DNA of 64,000 nt, taken from positions 13,112,501-13,176,500 of the forward strand of contig OY987301.1 of the NCBI GenBank assembly GCA_963920635.1, written 5' to 3'. The notes beneath the pieces are model-generated. The model saw only the letters and a program-made list of their open reading frames with translations, had not been told where the DNA came from and ran no database searches. How positions within the stretch are numbered: the stretch's first letter is position 1; each line of letters opens with the position of its first letter. This stretch comes from Pseudeuparius sepicola. Taxonomy: Eukaryota; Arthropoda; Insecta; Coleoptera; Anthribidae. The position numbers and the translations under genes are program-made. This document shows, one piece after another, positions 11,720-22,883 of this stretch.

Positions 11720-12410
11720 CTTCAGGGACTCTTTAAAATAAGGGGACCCAGCATGTCACAGTCTGTCACATAGGAAAAGTGAAGCCTTGTTTTCTGTATA
11801 TCTCCAAGGAGACCACATAAGTGGGCTGGTACAAGGTTATGTTATATGTCAGTGTCCAACTGCCATCAGGTTTTATGTGACATGCCAGTGCCATAGATTC
11901 CAAAGGAGGCAAAATATTTCCCATCATAGTTCACAATTTTTAAGTTTTCTAACTTCCAGGTAGTCAATTAAAGGTAATGCGGCCGCCTGTAGTAGTCCCA
12001 ATAATTGCAACCAGATTTTTCATGTCTCACCTTTAGTAATCCTACAATTCCCATTACGTGGGCATTACGTATAAGTAAGTAGTTCAAAACAAAAATGGTA
12101 TTTCCTAAATTTTAAATTATTAAGCAGGTAGCTTCAGTATGGTCTTTTTTTAAACAGTTTTTATCTACAACTATAAGTTTATTTTACGTAGAGAAATAAA
12201 ATTACAAAAATGAGCACCGAGAAAAACTACATGATTAGAACTAAGTACAAGACCTAATCGTAGATATTAATTTTTACTAACAATCAAAGTACCTATTATA
12301 TTCATAGATTCTCCAATAAAATGGCATACTTGGCATCACTGATACTATTAGAATGAGGAAAGAATAGGCCTCACTTTGGAAAGTATAATGATGGGTCCCC
12401 GGTTAATCTA
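11720..12410. repeat. Dispersed repeat family, copy A
   Basis: Segments recur inverted at 32.4-33.8 kb. 11830-11965 (GTTATGTTATATGTCAGTGTCC onward) matches the complement of 33010-33150. 11745-11840 (CTCCAAGGAGACCACATAAG) matches the complement of 33700-33795. 12273-12403 matches the complement of 32450-32605. Within copy A, AAGGGGACCCAGCAT near 11740 is echoed inversely as ATGATGGGTCCCC near 12392, so the family itself is palindromic. No transposase seen. Confidence 0.7.
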
Positions 12411-13376
12411 CATATAGCAAATAGATTATACTAGAACCAAATTTACACTTAAAATACTATCTGTCTTTCTGTGAATTGAAATGGAGATTCGCGTAATTTT
12501 GACACATATCCGTAAGGAGGCTTGTGTTGCAAAGCTATTTATTCTGTGCTTAAAGACACAAGAAGAAACCTTCAAATTCCTATTTTGAACAAATGGAAGA
12601 ACGTCTCTGTAAGTTTACGATGCCATTCTGCACCTCATGATGAACTCTCACAAAACCCCCTTTAAAAAAGTCGTAACTTTTTTGTCTCATCTTAGGCAAT
12701 TCACTTTGCCGAATTGGGTTTCAAAAATTTAAGATAGTTTAGCGGGAGAGCGTATTAAAAATTTTAGGACGAAAGTTCAGAGGGTTTTGTTATGTTTGGA
12801 AGCTCATAAAGAGGTGCCGAGTAAGTACCCTGCGGGGAGATAAGTTTTTTATACCTAGGTATGTAGGATTTAATAATAACGCTTTTATAAGCTATGTATT
12901 AAAACGAAATGAGGTTCATCAATTTTAGCTAACCTCAGTCTAGTTATGTAACTCTACATCCATTTCCCTGTTCACTAAAATTTTCGACGTTACCCAAGCA
13001 AAAACTCTCCAATATCAAAGCAAGCTATGGATTACCGACCTCCCGCCTCTTGAGAAATCAACTACGTAACTTGCTTGTAAACGGATCATATTATAGTCCG
13101 GTGACTTATTAAAGAGGAGATGCTTCGGAGGAAGTTCAAAGGAAGTGGGTCCTTTGAGTTATAGTTCTATTGGCCAGTGGTTAATGACACCCCTTCTTGG
13201 ATTATCCTATAAGACAAATTGCCCTTAATGAACCTATACCTACTAAATAATATAATACCGAGATATACGTAGGTATTATAGACCAAGGGACTCCGTTAGA
13301 AATTGATAACATTAAAAAGAAAAAACTTTCTTAAAAATGATAGGTATGTATTGTAACTATCGAACAAACGATAAAC
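12411..13376. other. Intergenic, mostly unassigned
   Basis: A weak relation to 33860-33930 (TTTTGACACAT.TC.G.TAAGGA and TCTGTGCTTAAAG) suggests that copy A of the dispersed repeat extends further. Otherwise nothing recognised. Confidence 0.3.
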
Positions 13377-13975
13377 AAAAATTCTACTAATATAATTAGT
13401 AAAGGTTGGTGACCCAAATATTAAATATTTTTTGGTTCAGTTTAGTTGGGAAAAGGGTCAAAACGCTATTAAAAACACTATTTCTTCGCCAACGTTTCGA
13501 TTAATGTATAATCTTCATCAGGGCTCTAAAATACAATACAATCTAGTATATAAAATGAATATAAACTAAAAATAAGAATTTAAGAAGAAAGGTTTTCTGG
13601 CACATGTTTATAAATTTATAAATAAAAAGAAGACTTACCAGAAATAAGATGGTGACTAAATATTATATTATAAATTTTTTACTAAATATTTACATAACAG
13701 AAACAAACTAGGCAGTAAAAACTAGACAGTTAAAACGTTAATATACTTACAATTTAAAATCATCAATCTTATTTCTGGTAAGTCTTCTTTTTATTTATAA
13801 ATTTATAACATGTGCCAGAAAACCTTTCTTCTTAAATTCTTATTTTTAGTTAGATTGTATTGTATTTTAGAGCCCTGATGAAGATTATACATTAATTGAA
13901 ACGTTGGCGAAGAAATAGTGTTTTTAATAGCGTTTTGACCCTTTTCCCAACTAAACTAAACCAAAAAATTCTACT
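13377..13975. mobile_element. Palindromic retroelement-like insertion with 12-bp direct repeats
   Basis: The arms 13433-13660 and 13770-13965 are inverted copies (CAGTTTAGTTGGGAAAAGGG against CCCTTTTCCCAACTAAACT). The pair is bracketed by the direct repeat AAAAATTCTACT at 13377-13388 and 13964-13975. Each arm holds CTGATGA (13875-13881 on plus; complement at 13515-13521) and GAAAC separated by a GATTA/TAATC hairpin, reminiscent of a hammerhead ribozyme core as known in Penelope-like elements. The middle (13660-13770) is unique and AT-rich. Element class is inference. Confidence 0.5.
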
Positions 13976-14499
13976 GTTGAACAAAGTATATAAGCTCTAC
14001 TGGACTAACAAACACTTTCTACAAAATTTCGCCATTCTATTACAGGATATTAAGTGGGGTCATAATAACCCCAACCCCCATCATGCAGTGAATTTAAATT
14101 AGATCCCATCTACCCAATCATCATTTCTTCCCACAATTTTCGGAGTGAGAGGGTAATCTCAAAAATTGTTCTCATATTTTCACCACCCAGCTGCGTTAAA
14201 ATACGCTGAGTAAATATAAAGAAATTCTCAATATCTTTATAAATAGTGATAAGTAACAATAATTTCTAATTCCCATTGACTAAAATGTTGTTAGTTATTG
14301 ATGTGTCAAGTGTCAAGTATCAGTAGGATTAATCTCAGTTGGTCCTGGGTGGAAGACACGGCCCTCGTAAATAGGGTAGTTTCCTCTAATCAAATTTTCA
14401 AATAAATTGCACATAACTTGATTCATTAAGTCCTAAGATAGCTTTAACCATTTTTTATTTCCCGAATAAGTATCCACGAAGTTAGAATTTTCATGAATC

Positions 14500-14660
14500 A
14501 TGAAGTTGAATTTATTTGAATTTGCGTTCGGGACCCGACCGCGTGTTGACGTCATAATAACGAGCCGAACATTTTCATTCGTTTTTTTATCATGTGGTAC
14601 GGACTTGGACTGGAGACCTAATCTTATTATTTTGTGATTTGATATGTCACTAGTCAAATA
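14500..14660. promoter_or_regulatory. GC-richer patch with a full CRE
   Basis: TGACGTCA at 14547-14554 is a perfect CREB/ATF palindrome next to GGGACCCGACCGCG. It lies 200-300 bp upstream of the donor at 14857 of the candidate transcript with an exon at 15301, so it could be that gene's promoter region. This is inference. Confidence 0.3.
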
Positions 14661-15068
14661 ATATCAGCTGGAGTTTTGTTTACATTTCAAAATTTGTAAT
14701 TTTATCAAAGTTATTGAGGGGTTCCAAACGATTTTGAATTTTATATTTTATTAAAACCATTGTTTATCGCGTCGCAATAATAGTAAAGGACTAAATGAGG
14801 TATTTATTCATTTTTATACCTGACCTAAGTGTTCACAAATCAAGGATTAAAATAAGGTAAGCAAGTAGGCAATGTAAATTTTTATCATTGTTTCTTATAA
14901 TATAATTAAAAATTGTGCTTGTGTTTGAAATTGAGAGAGATCGTGTAATAAAATCTAATTAATTACAAATGCAAATCTTAACTTATGTACATGGTACAAT
15001 CCTAAACCCTATAGTTTCAATTACAAAGAAAAATGAATAGGTACCATAAAATTGATATTGGTAGTAGC

Positions 15069-15098
15069 AGTGACTATAGAAAGATTTCTATAGTCACT
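15069..15098. repeat. Perfect short hairpin
   Basis: AGTGACTATAGAA and its exact complement (13 bp) flank a four-base loop AGAT. It is flanked by GGTAGTAG-like direct repeats. Confidence 0.8.
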
Positions 15099-15300
15099 GG
15101 TAGTAGGTAGTTCAATCCCCAGATAAAAGTGTTTGAGAGCAAAGTATAATTTAGTAAGCACTCTTTCTCAATTTGATTGTAGGTAGGTACCTAAAGAATA
15201 TAAATAGGTAATTATTTAAATTCCAAGAAATACCTACCTATCTCATGCATTCATATAGGTATGAGAGTAGATAGAGTGTTTAATTTGCTTTCTGTTTCAG

Positions 15301-15476
15301 TGCGAAGAAGTTGACAAAGAGTAAAGTAATGGCTCCTCCTGTAGTGAATGTGGGTTTTGTTAAAGGAAGTTCAGACAATCTTCTGGAAATTGACATACCT
15401 ATTTATGCTCTCACAATTTTTAAAGCGAGATGCCAAAGCGAAACAATCTCGCGAAACGCGAAAACCGCAAAGCTAG
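15301..15476 (+). CDS. Candidate exon with short ORF, unknown protein (possibly truncated)
   Basis: A strong acceptor (TTTGCTTTCTGTTTCAG, ending 15300) is followed by 29 nt and an ATG at 15330 that opens 51 codons to a TAG. The first part reads M-A-P-P-V-V-N-V-G-F-V-K-G-S-S-D-N-L-L-E. A possible upstream non-coding exon ends at AATAAG|GTAAGC (donor at 14857). The start resembles uncharacterised insect repeat-associated proteins that begin with a similar G-x-V-x-G-x-x-D-N-L motif, but I cannot name the family. The reading seems to decay after about codon 27, so this may be a 5' fragment of a degraded element gene. Confidence 0.35.
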
Positions 15477-16069
15477 AAAGCTAGGTTATGTTTCGATACC
15501 CATAAAACATCAAGATTAGGTTAGGAGGGCACCGTTATCGTTACTAGTTTGCTGCACCGTTGCCAGATCCCCTTTCGGACTTGTATTCAGAAGTAAATCC
15601 TGTACTCCAAAGACCGACTATTCTTCAACAAACATTGAGAAAGTATATTATATCTTTACGGAATATAGTGTTTTTTTTTTATAAAGTTAACTGCTGTTAT
15701 TATTTATTGCAATTAATAGGTTTGTTCTAGGAAGCATTCTCAAACTAGTCCGAACCAATAACCAGAGTTAAAAACAGTCAGAGAATTTGAACTGTATAAT
15801 CAACTTTATGTTGACAATTTGAGTTTCCATACTAGAACACAGCTATTCTAATAACAAAATATTCGACCAGCAAGGAAAAATCACACGAGTTGGCAACGTA
15901 CAATAAACGAATAAAGCTTCAAGGCTTCGCGGTCCTATTCACATAGCTCAAAATTATTATGACGCCAAAATTAAGAAAACCATTAAAAACGGAAATAATT
16001 TTGAACACGGTTCGCAGCAAACTCTGTATATCAGACTAGAAAACGTGTAGAGAAAATGCTTTGGGTAGG

Positions 16070-16335
16070 CACCTAAGTCGGCCAGTTTTCCTGCACCTCG
16101 TTGGAAAACCAATCAGGCCGAAGGTCCGTCCGAGATTGCCAGACGGCGGACCACCATTGATTCACCCCGTTGCCGTAATACGTGTGCCGGGCCATTTTCT
16201 TAAGTGGGCGGCTTATTACGTTACCCGTCAAGATTAGCGATAAAAAGGAAGGGGGCAAAGTGGTCGAGTCTGGGCGGGTAAATATTTGGTTCGACAACTT
16301 TGGCCTGGCAAGGAAATTCTAAAAGGCGGGAATCT
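16070..16335. promoter_or_regulatory. GC-rich non-coding island
   Basis: Balanced composition in an AT-rich setting. It includes CTTAAGTGG (NK2-like), CAAGATTAGCGATAAA, CCAATCAGGCC and CCATTGATT. The minus-strand open frame has no domain. Candidate enhancer only. Confidence 0.35.
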
Positions 16336-16396
16336 GTAGCCGTGTTTCTGAGGGACAATGAATAAATAAAATAAAGGGTAAAAAACCTTTTTTAAA

Positions 16397-16708
16397 AACA
16401 AGCTTTCATTTAAACCATGTACTAAAACGACTAAAATAAAAAAAATTAAAGATTAAAAAAACCTTTTTAAAAACAAGGTACTAAAATAAAATAAGTCTAG
16501 GTTTTCGTTAAGATAATTCAATGCCAAATTGCGACAAGTTTTTGTAAATTAAAAAGCCTGTCGCGCGAAATGTTCATAAAAGTAGGTATTGGACAGTGGT
16601 TAGTTGATAAGCAAGTACCTACCTACTTGCCATAGTATGTTTTTTGTTTATAACTCGCGCGACAAGCTTTTTAATTTATGTTTTAGTACATGGTTTAAAT
16701 AAAAGCTT
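16397..16708. repeat. Inverted repeat beside the next element
   Basis: CAAGCTTTCATTTAAACCAT near 16400 is the inverse of ATGGTTTAAATAAAAGCTTG at 16690-16709. AAAAGCCTGTCGCGCGA near 16552 is the inverse of TCGCGCGACAAGCTTTT near 16655. AGTAGGTA/TACCTACT words lie at the centre. Confidence 0.75.
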
Positions 16709-17560
16709 GCATACCGTTAGCGTGGGGCCAAAGGGCTATTATTGTCGCGTGCACTTTATTTTAATAACTAATTTCTCCACGTTTCTGAACAAGCTGCCAA
16801 TGAGAAGTATGCAAATTCTTGTTATGAAACTGCTGAAAAAAGGATGGTATACCGTTTGCGCATGTCCAAGTATAGTTTAAATTAAATGATATTTAATAAT
16901 TTAAACGATTTATTCGTAAGTGACATTATAAGGGCATCTAATTCTTCCGAAAAAAATCGAAAAAACTCGTTGCTAAGTAATATTTTAACAAGAAGCTTGA
17001 GTGCTGGTGGCAACAAAAATCTGAGTCGAAGACGAGGATTTTTGCACCTGCACGAATGCATTTTGTTAAAGAAATATTACTTAGCATTGTGTTTTTTTGG
17101 ATTTTTTCACAGAAAAAATTAGATGCCCGCGAATGGTATTTGACAAGACTAGGTATTTCGTGAGTAACACATTATTATACATACACATAGCTTACAAAAC
17201 ATACTACCTATTATACAACAGCTGTCAAGTTTTGCCGCTGGTAAACCATATACCTGTATATTAACTATAGGTATATGAAGTAAACTCGAAAGAACTGCTG
17301 CCAGGTGCTGTCATACAGTTATTCCATCTAGAAACCATTTGTAATTCAAAATTGCGCGTTTGTGATTGGTGAAAATTAAGACGAGGGAAATAGTCGATGT
17401 AAAGTGTACTTGGACATGTGCAAACGGTATGCCATCCTTTTTTCAGCAGTTTCATAACAATAACTTACATGCAGCCTGTTCAGAAACGTGGAAAAATTAA
17501 TTATTAAAATACAAGTTCACGTGACAATAAAAGCCCTTTGGACCCACGCTAACGGTATGC
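16709..17560. mobile_element. Foldback element with ~170-bp terminal inverted repeats and inner palindrome
   Basis: GCATACCGTTAGCGTGGG at the left and CCCACGCTAACGGTATGC at the right are exact inverses, continuing for about 170 bp (to TTGGACATGT-type sequence at 16870 and 17410). The inner end of each TIR holds a second, variant copy of the terminal word (TATACCGTTTGCGCATGTCC). A separate palindrome of about 195 bp (16932-17128, GGGCATCTAATTCTT against AGAAAAAATTAGATGCCC) occupies the middle. No transposase and no clear target duplication. Confidence 0.8.
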
Positions 17561-18570
17561 CTATGGTTTTCCGAGGAATTTTCTATTTTGAACTTCATTA
17601 AAAAACACATGGCAGCCTGACTAAAATCATATCATATTATATGAAGAACCCAGGATGACTCTCTGATTCATACCTTATTATTGTGAGAGTATACGCAACA
17701 CAATGCCCTTTGAAAGGCATACTGAGTAAAATCACGTCCAAAAATCTGTCACTATACCTCCCGGTCTAAATAAGTAACAATGCATTTTAAGGATGTATTT
17801 AAAAAATTAAGTAGGTATCGTTATCGTTCCTCTTGTACGAAAGCAAGCACATAGCACATTCGTTCCAGTCTAATGGTAATTGTGGAAGTAAATCTTAATT
17901 TAAAATTAAATTGGTAATTTAAAAAGGGACACATTCCTGCTTTAGCACATCCAAGTCCCTAAAAAAGGGCTACATTACTCCTAATAAAGAGTTATACACC
18001 TAATTATTTTCCGCTGATGTGAGACACATCAATAGGTTCTTTCATGATTTTTTTGGAATGTGAGGGATCCACTAAAAAAATTAATTATTCAAATTCCCGT
18101 GACGTCACGACCCTAGAACATTTAAAGGGAGAGCCGACAATTTTGGCGAAAACGCCAACATTAGATTGTTTTTTAATCCCCCTCCTAGAAGAATATATTT
18201 GCGCATGTCCGATATGGATTGATAGATAAATCGCGACAACAAGGGCTATTCTCATTGGATGCAAATTTCATAATATATTTAATGTAGGTACTGCAAAAAG
18301 TGTACCTAATAAAAAATTGAAATTGTTTCTTTTTTCAGAAACAATAATCGTTTCTTAAATCACGAGATGTGTATTTAGAAAATTGTTATTTTGACAAAAA
18401 CCTACCGAGGGTGAGTATACCTATTATTGTTGTGTCGGAATCGTTTATTTCTGGCATAGAGTAACTTTCATGCGTTTCCAAAACGATAAAAACTAAATTT
18501 GGACAAGCGCCTATCTACGCTCGAATCTCAAGTCAGGAATAAGTTCCACTCCCGTGCTGCACCCTGTATT
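17561..18570. other. Intergenic with one perfect CRE
   Basis: Mostly unassigned AT-rich sequence. CGTGACGTCACGA at 18098-18110 is a perfect extended CRE palindrome, followed by a GGCGAAAACGCC hairpin. No coding region seen. Confidence 0.35.
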
Positions 18571-18574
18571 ATTA

Positions 18575-18960
18575 ACATGTGGCTCGGCGCAAATTCCGAT
18601 GCGAATCCAATTATATCTCTGACCTCTCCGGGTCAATTTATATCCCGAAATATCGGCAGACGAAAATTTGGATGATTCATTCATCCGACCATCCGATTCG
18701 ACTGGCCCATTTGGAAATGTGCATAAATTATGTGCCTGCTGGCATTTTTCCGTCGGTGCAAAGGAAATATTGTGTCGCTCCTCACAATCGAAGTTCGTAA
18801 GTTCGAATGCGAGCTTGTGAATAGAAAGTTGAAGTTCGATTTGGTGACAAAAGGTAATAGAAAAGTATTGTCGCCGACCGCATATTCCTAATAAACGTAC
18901 TCAAGCCACCTCAGACACAACTTACCCCGCCCGAAAAACTTTATCGTCGATTGAGCATGA
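18575..18960. promoter_or_regulatory. GC-rich non-coding island
   Basis: Contains AATCCAATTATAT, GTGCATAAATTATG (POU/homeodomain-like) and ATTCATTCATCCGACC words with elevated GC. The 73-codon plus-strand frame lacks domain features. Confidence 0.3.
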
Positions 18961-19020
18961 GTAAGTAAAGGGTATCATTAGTTGCAGTTAAAAGTAACTT
19001 GGAGACTATTTTGCGTATAT

Positions 19021-19746
19021 ACAGGGTGTTCGAAAAATAGACGGAGATATTTTAGAGGGTGATTCCCTGTTAAGAAATATGAAAAAAAGTTTCTATAAAC
19101 ATGGGTCCGGAAATGCAGAGTTTTCAAGATACAGGATGTTAAATATATTGCATGTCACTGGACAAAATTGGTTTATCAATTTTTGCAAAAAAAATCACAA
19201 GTGCCTTGGAAAACAAATAATCAAAAGCATTTCTAGGAAAGAGTGTTATTGCAACTTTTCCAATATCATAACATAAAGTACACTACAACCAATTTTGTCC
19301 AGTGACATGCAATAAAACGGTTTTTATTTTTTTTTTCTCGAAAACGAAGTGATATAGGAAAACAATACAAGAGGGAAAGAAGTTGTATTTTTAGATGCTT
19401 AATCAAACAAAAAATATTAAAGTAACAAAAAAGGTAGTGGCGTAAATTTTTTTGATAATAATATTCGCTAAGGTGCCCCCCGGGACGCCACTGGACTTAA
19501 TAAATTTAATCTAGTTAGGGCGAAATTAGCCTCTTAATACAACAAATAACATTGCCAAATTTCAACAGAATCGAGTAAATAATTTTTAAGACATTAATAA
19601 TTTCATGTTTTATTTTTTTTTATTTAACATCCTGTATCTTGAAAACTCTGCATTTCCGGACCCATGTTTATAGAAACTTTTTTTCATATTTCTTAACAGG
19701 GAATCACCCTCCAAAATATCTCCGTCTATTTTTCGAACACCCTGTA
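19021..19746. mobile_element. Palindromic MITE, CAGGGTGT family, 0.7 kb
   Basis: ACAGGGTGTTCGAAAAATAG and its inverse CTATTTTTCGAACACCCTGT flank a pair of arms with TA on each side. Inner blocks also pair (ACTGGACAAAATTGGTT against AACCAATTTTGTCCAGT). A spacer of about 180 bp sits near 19430-19600. Confidence 0.9.
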
Positions 19747-19984
19747 TAAAGCAACAAAAAATGCTTGTTCAGCATGTCCTCTGGGTTTTTTCATATTCCT
19801 AATTCAATAGCTATGGTCAGTAGAAACGCCAGTACTACCTTGTTTAACGCGAAAGGGTTGAATAATTGTTAGAATATGGTGGCGTAAAATTTCATTCCCG
19901 AGCAAATAAGAAAACTGCAAGTAATGATAAAAAAATTAATAGAAGGCCGTGATGTTGTATTTATACACTGTGTTCATTTCAAAA

Positions 19985-20400
19985 CAGTCCACCCTTAATA
20001 TTTTTAAAACTACGAAAAAAATCAGAAATCGCCGGGACCCGTCAATTTTTGTTCGGAGGGGGAACTTCTTTGACGTACAGGTCATGTTGACAAATTCACC
20101 CCTGTAACCCCCACCACCCCTAACTTTAAAATTTCAAATGGGTATACCCCCTTTGTGATACATCATTTTATAGCTGGTGTTATTGCGAATACAACTCATT
20201 TTTATTTTTTAAAATCCGATGATGTTCATTTCATATCCATATCAAAAGGGGTTGTAAAGAAAAAGATAATCCGCCATTTTGGAGCGGCGGCCATTTTGAC
20301 CAAATTACGATATCTATTGGATTGGATTGTCACTATCACCAAAACCAAAAGTATAGGTTGGGTGGAACTAGTTTAAAATTCAGTTGCAAGATTTGACCAA
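19985..20400. other. Unassigned repeat-like block
   Basis: Begins CACTGTGTTCATTTCAAAAC in the style of a Tc1/MITE end, but no matching inverted end was found. It includes tandem GGCCATTTTG-type words (CCGCCATTTTGG, GGCGGCCATTTTGACC), the YY1/Pho-like motif. Confidence 0.3.
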
Positions 20401-20569
20401 CACATACCTATACTATTAACGGGTGAAGTTAAATAAAACCTTGTAAAATAAAGAAAAATAAACTTGATCCAAAATCAGTCCTCTGAACGGTTAATAGATA
20501 CACGGATTGGCCGAGTACTCATTTGTTGTCTGTTGTATTCCTATTACTAGCCATGCCATTTTTTGTAAG

Positions 20570-20905
20570 TAAAGAGCGGCGAAAGCGCTTGGCGAACCGT
20601 CCAAACAATTCAAATAAGGAATAATTTTCGGTCCAGGCTCGCCAATTATTATTGCGAAATTGAATAATTAATGGAACGGGGTCTCGGGTGGCACCTCCAC
20701 ATGGCGAAATTAATAATTACAATAATTGAGGCCGCCCGGCGCCCCCGGAATATTTGTTTATCGACGTTTGCAATTTTGCGCCGTTCGCCACATTTGCTTA
20801 GGACGAACGCGTTTGGACGAACACAAATAGACTTGGGGTCCCCTTCTGGGCAACAGCTTGCGGGCTCTGAGATAATAATCACAATAATAACAACCACCAC
20901 AGAGG
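20570..20905. promoter_or_regulatory. GC-rich non-coding island with homeodomain words
   Basis: CAATTATTATTGCG, GAATAATTAATGG, TTAATAATTAC, a forkhead-like TATTTGTTTAT and CACCTCCACATGG lie within GC-rich sequence. Open frames on both strands over the same bases show that composition, not coding, keeps them open. Strong candidate for a conserved non-coding element. Confidence 0.4.
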
Positions 20906-21307
20906 GAAGTTGAAGTTAGAAGCACAGATAACGTAGATTGGCAGATCCTTTGTTCTCCGAATTCGGATTCGCCTCAGAGTCACCTATTAGAAAATATTCC
21001 AAAACCCTACTTTATAGTCTCAAAAACTGTCGACGGCAGTCAAGAAGTGCAATAAATCCATTCCCTCTGCCGGTGGCCCCTCCTCTCTCAAAATGGAAGG
21101 CTCATAGGCAATTCTACCAGGGGCGCTCATTATGAGAGTATTGTGTAAAAAAATACTGCGAACCCGCACAGGCGATTTTGTATTTATGAATAGGTAGAGG
21201 TAGGTAGGTACAGAAAAAAAATAATAATAAGGCAGACAGCGTTGCAGTTCTATAACAACCACTATAAATTATCACAACTAGGAAATTTCTCGAACTCTAG
21301 TGTGGAA

Positions 21308-21400
21308 GTACAGTCGCGGACAGTTGGTATCGAACGACCTGAAGAGGTTTCTCGTGGCTATCGTTACAGGGCGCGCGGAGACGGCAACATCGCGCTGGAG
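21308..21400. repeat. 90-bp GC-rich repeat, inverted copy at 26622-26712
   Basis: GTACAGTCGCGGACAGTTGG through GCGCGCGGAGACGGCAACA is repeated almost exactly on the other strand at 26622-26712. In the reverse direction it includes GTTCGATACC, which fits a Pol III B box, so a tRNA-derived SINE fragment is possible, but no good A box was found. Confidence 0.7.
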
Positions 21401-21782
21401 TCTGCAGCCGGCCGGTCTGCTAAAAATAGAACCATAAAATGCAAATTACAGCCTCCAGCCTCTCACAGCAAAGGAACAAAATTCGAGGAAAATGCAACTT
21501 TGTGCTGGTAATAATTCCAACCCCAGTGTTGGTATTTAATATTTCGTACTATTTTATCATGTTACTATACCGTCTAGTATTTATGATAATGAAATAAAAA
21601 AATAATAAATATCAAGGCTGAGATTAGAATCAACACCACAATAAAAGTTGCTTTTTCTCGAGTTTCCTTCCTTTGCTGCCAGCACCCTGTATTAATTAGG
21701 AATATGAAATTAGGTAAATCCATAGTCAATTTGAGCCACAATAGAATTCCGAAGAATTTCTCAAAAACAATAATTTAATATA

Positions 21783-22580
21783 CAGGGTGTCTACTTTTAA
21801 ACATATGCAAATTAATAAAATCTTTATTTTTGGAGATAATCCCTGAACATTCTTTGTGTGAAAGGCCTTCAAAAATCGCTTCTTTTAGCCTTCCTATCAT
21901 TTTCAAAAGGCAAATCCAGGTCCGGCTACGATTTTTGAGTGTTTTTTTATTTAAAATCTACCAATACAGCGTTAATCAGGATCCCCCTAAAACCCCTTTA
22001 TATACCAAATTTGAACAAAGAATTTAGAGAGAGATCTATTCTACAAGATGTCAAGGTTCAGCAAAATAGGAAATTTACAGGCATTTGGCGAGTCAAGTGT
22101 GCCATGGAATCCCGTCAAAATAGTTTAATTGTCAACAGAACCACTCAAAGTGTTGGTGTGCAAAGATTCAATACAGGGTATTTTTCTCTGCCCCATCTGA
22201 AAATGCTGAATTTTTATGACTTGACTCGCCAGAGATGCCTGAAGAGGTTTCTTTAAATTTCCTATTTTGCTCAATTTTGACATCCTGTAGAATAGAACTC
22301 TCTCTATATTTTTTGTTCAAATTTGGTATATAAAGGGTTTTCGACTGTCCTGATTGACGCTGTGGTGTCAGATTTTAAATAAAAAAATGGCTAAATGGTT
22401 TTTGTGAAAATCGGGGGAATAAAAAAATCGTAGCCGGCCCTGGATTTGCAATTTGAAAATGGCAGGATTGCTAAAATAAGCGGCTTTTGAAGTCCTTTCG
22501 GACAAAAAACAGATCAAGCGATTATCTCAAAAATTAAAGATTTCAAGGATTTGTATAATATGTTTAAAAGTAGATATGGG
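21783..22580. mobile_element. Palindromic MITE with a decayed right end
   Basis: The left end is CAGGGTGTCTACTTTTAAAC. The right arm mirrors it (GTTTAAAAGTAGA), but the last bases read TATGGGGG instead of CACCCTG. Inner blocks pair well (GGTCCGGCTACGATTTTT against AAAAATCGTAGCCGGCCC). A second pairing set is at 22020-22330 (AATTTAGAGAGAG against CTCTCTATATT). Confidence 0.8.
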
Positions 22581-22883
22581 GGCTCTTAATATTAATTAGA
22601 AAATGTATGGCACAAAATTAATGGATTATCGGATTACCTGAGTTGAAATATTTTAGCATAGATATTTATATCTTTTTAAATAGGTATTTATTAATTATAC
22701 CTACCTGCACTTAATATAACTAAATTTAGGGGATTAACTTAATAATTGTAATATTGAATTGGATGTAGATTTTGAAAATATCGATTATACCTGCTCCTAG
22801 CCCTTTGTATAAATACTAAGGTGGGTGGGCTAAAATTATTTAGTCAGTATCCTAATTCGAGAGAGTAACTAACAGTGTTCGTT

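Noticed and set aside
20649..20913. 80-codon ORFs on both strands
   Set aside because: Kept open by GC-rich composition of a non-coding island; simple-sequence ends and no domain.
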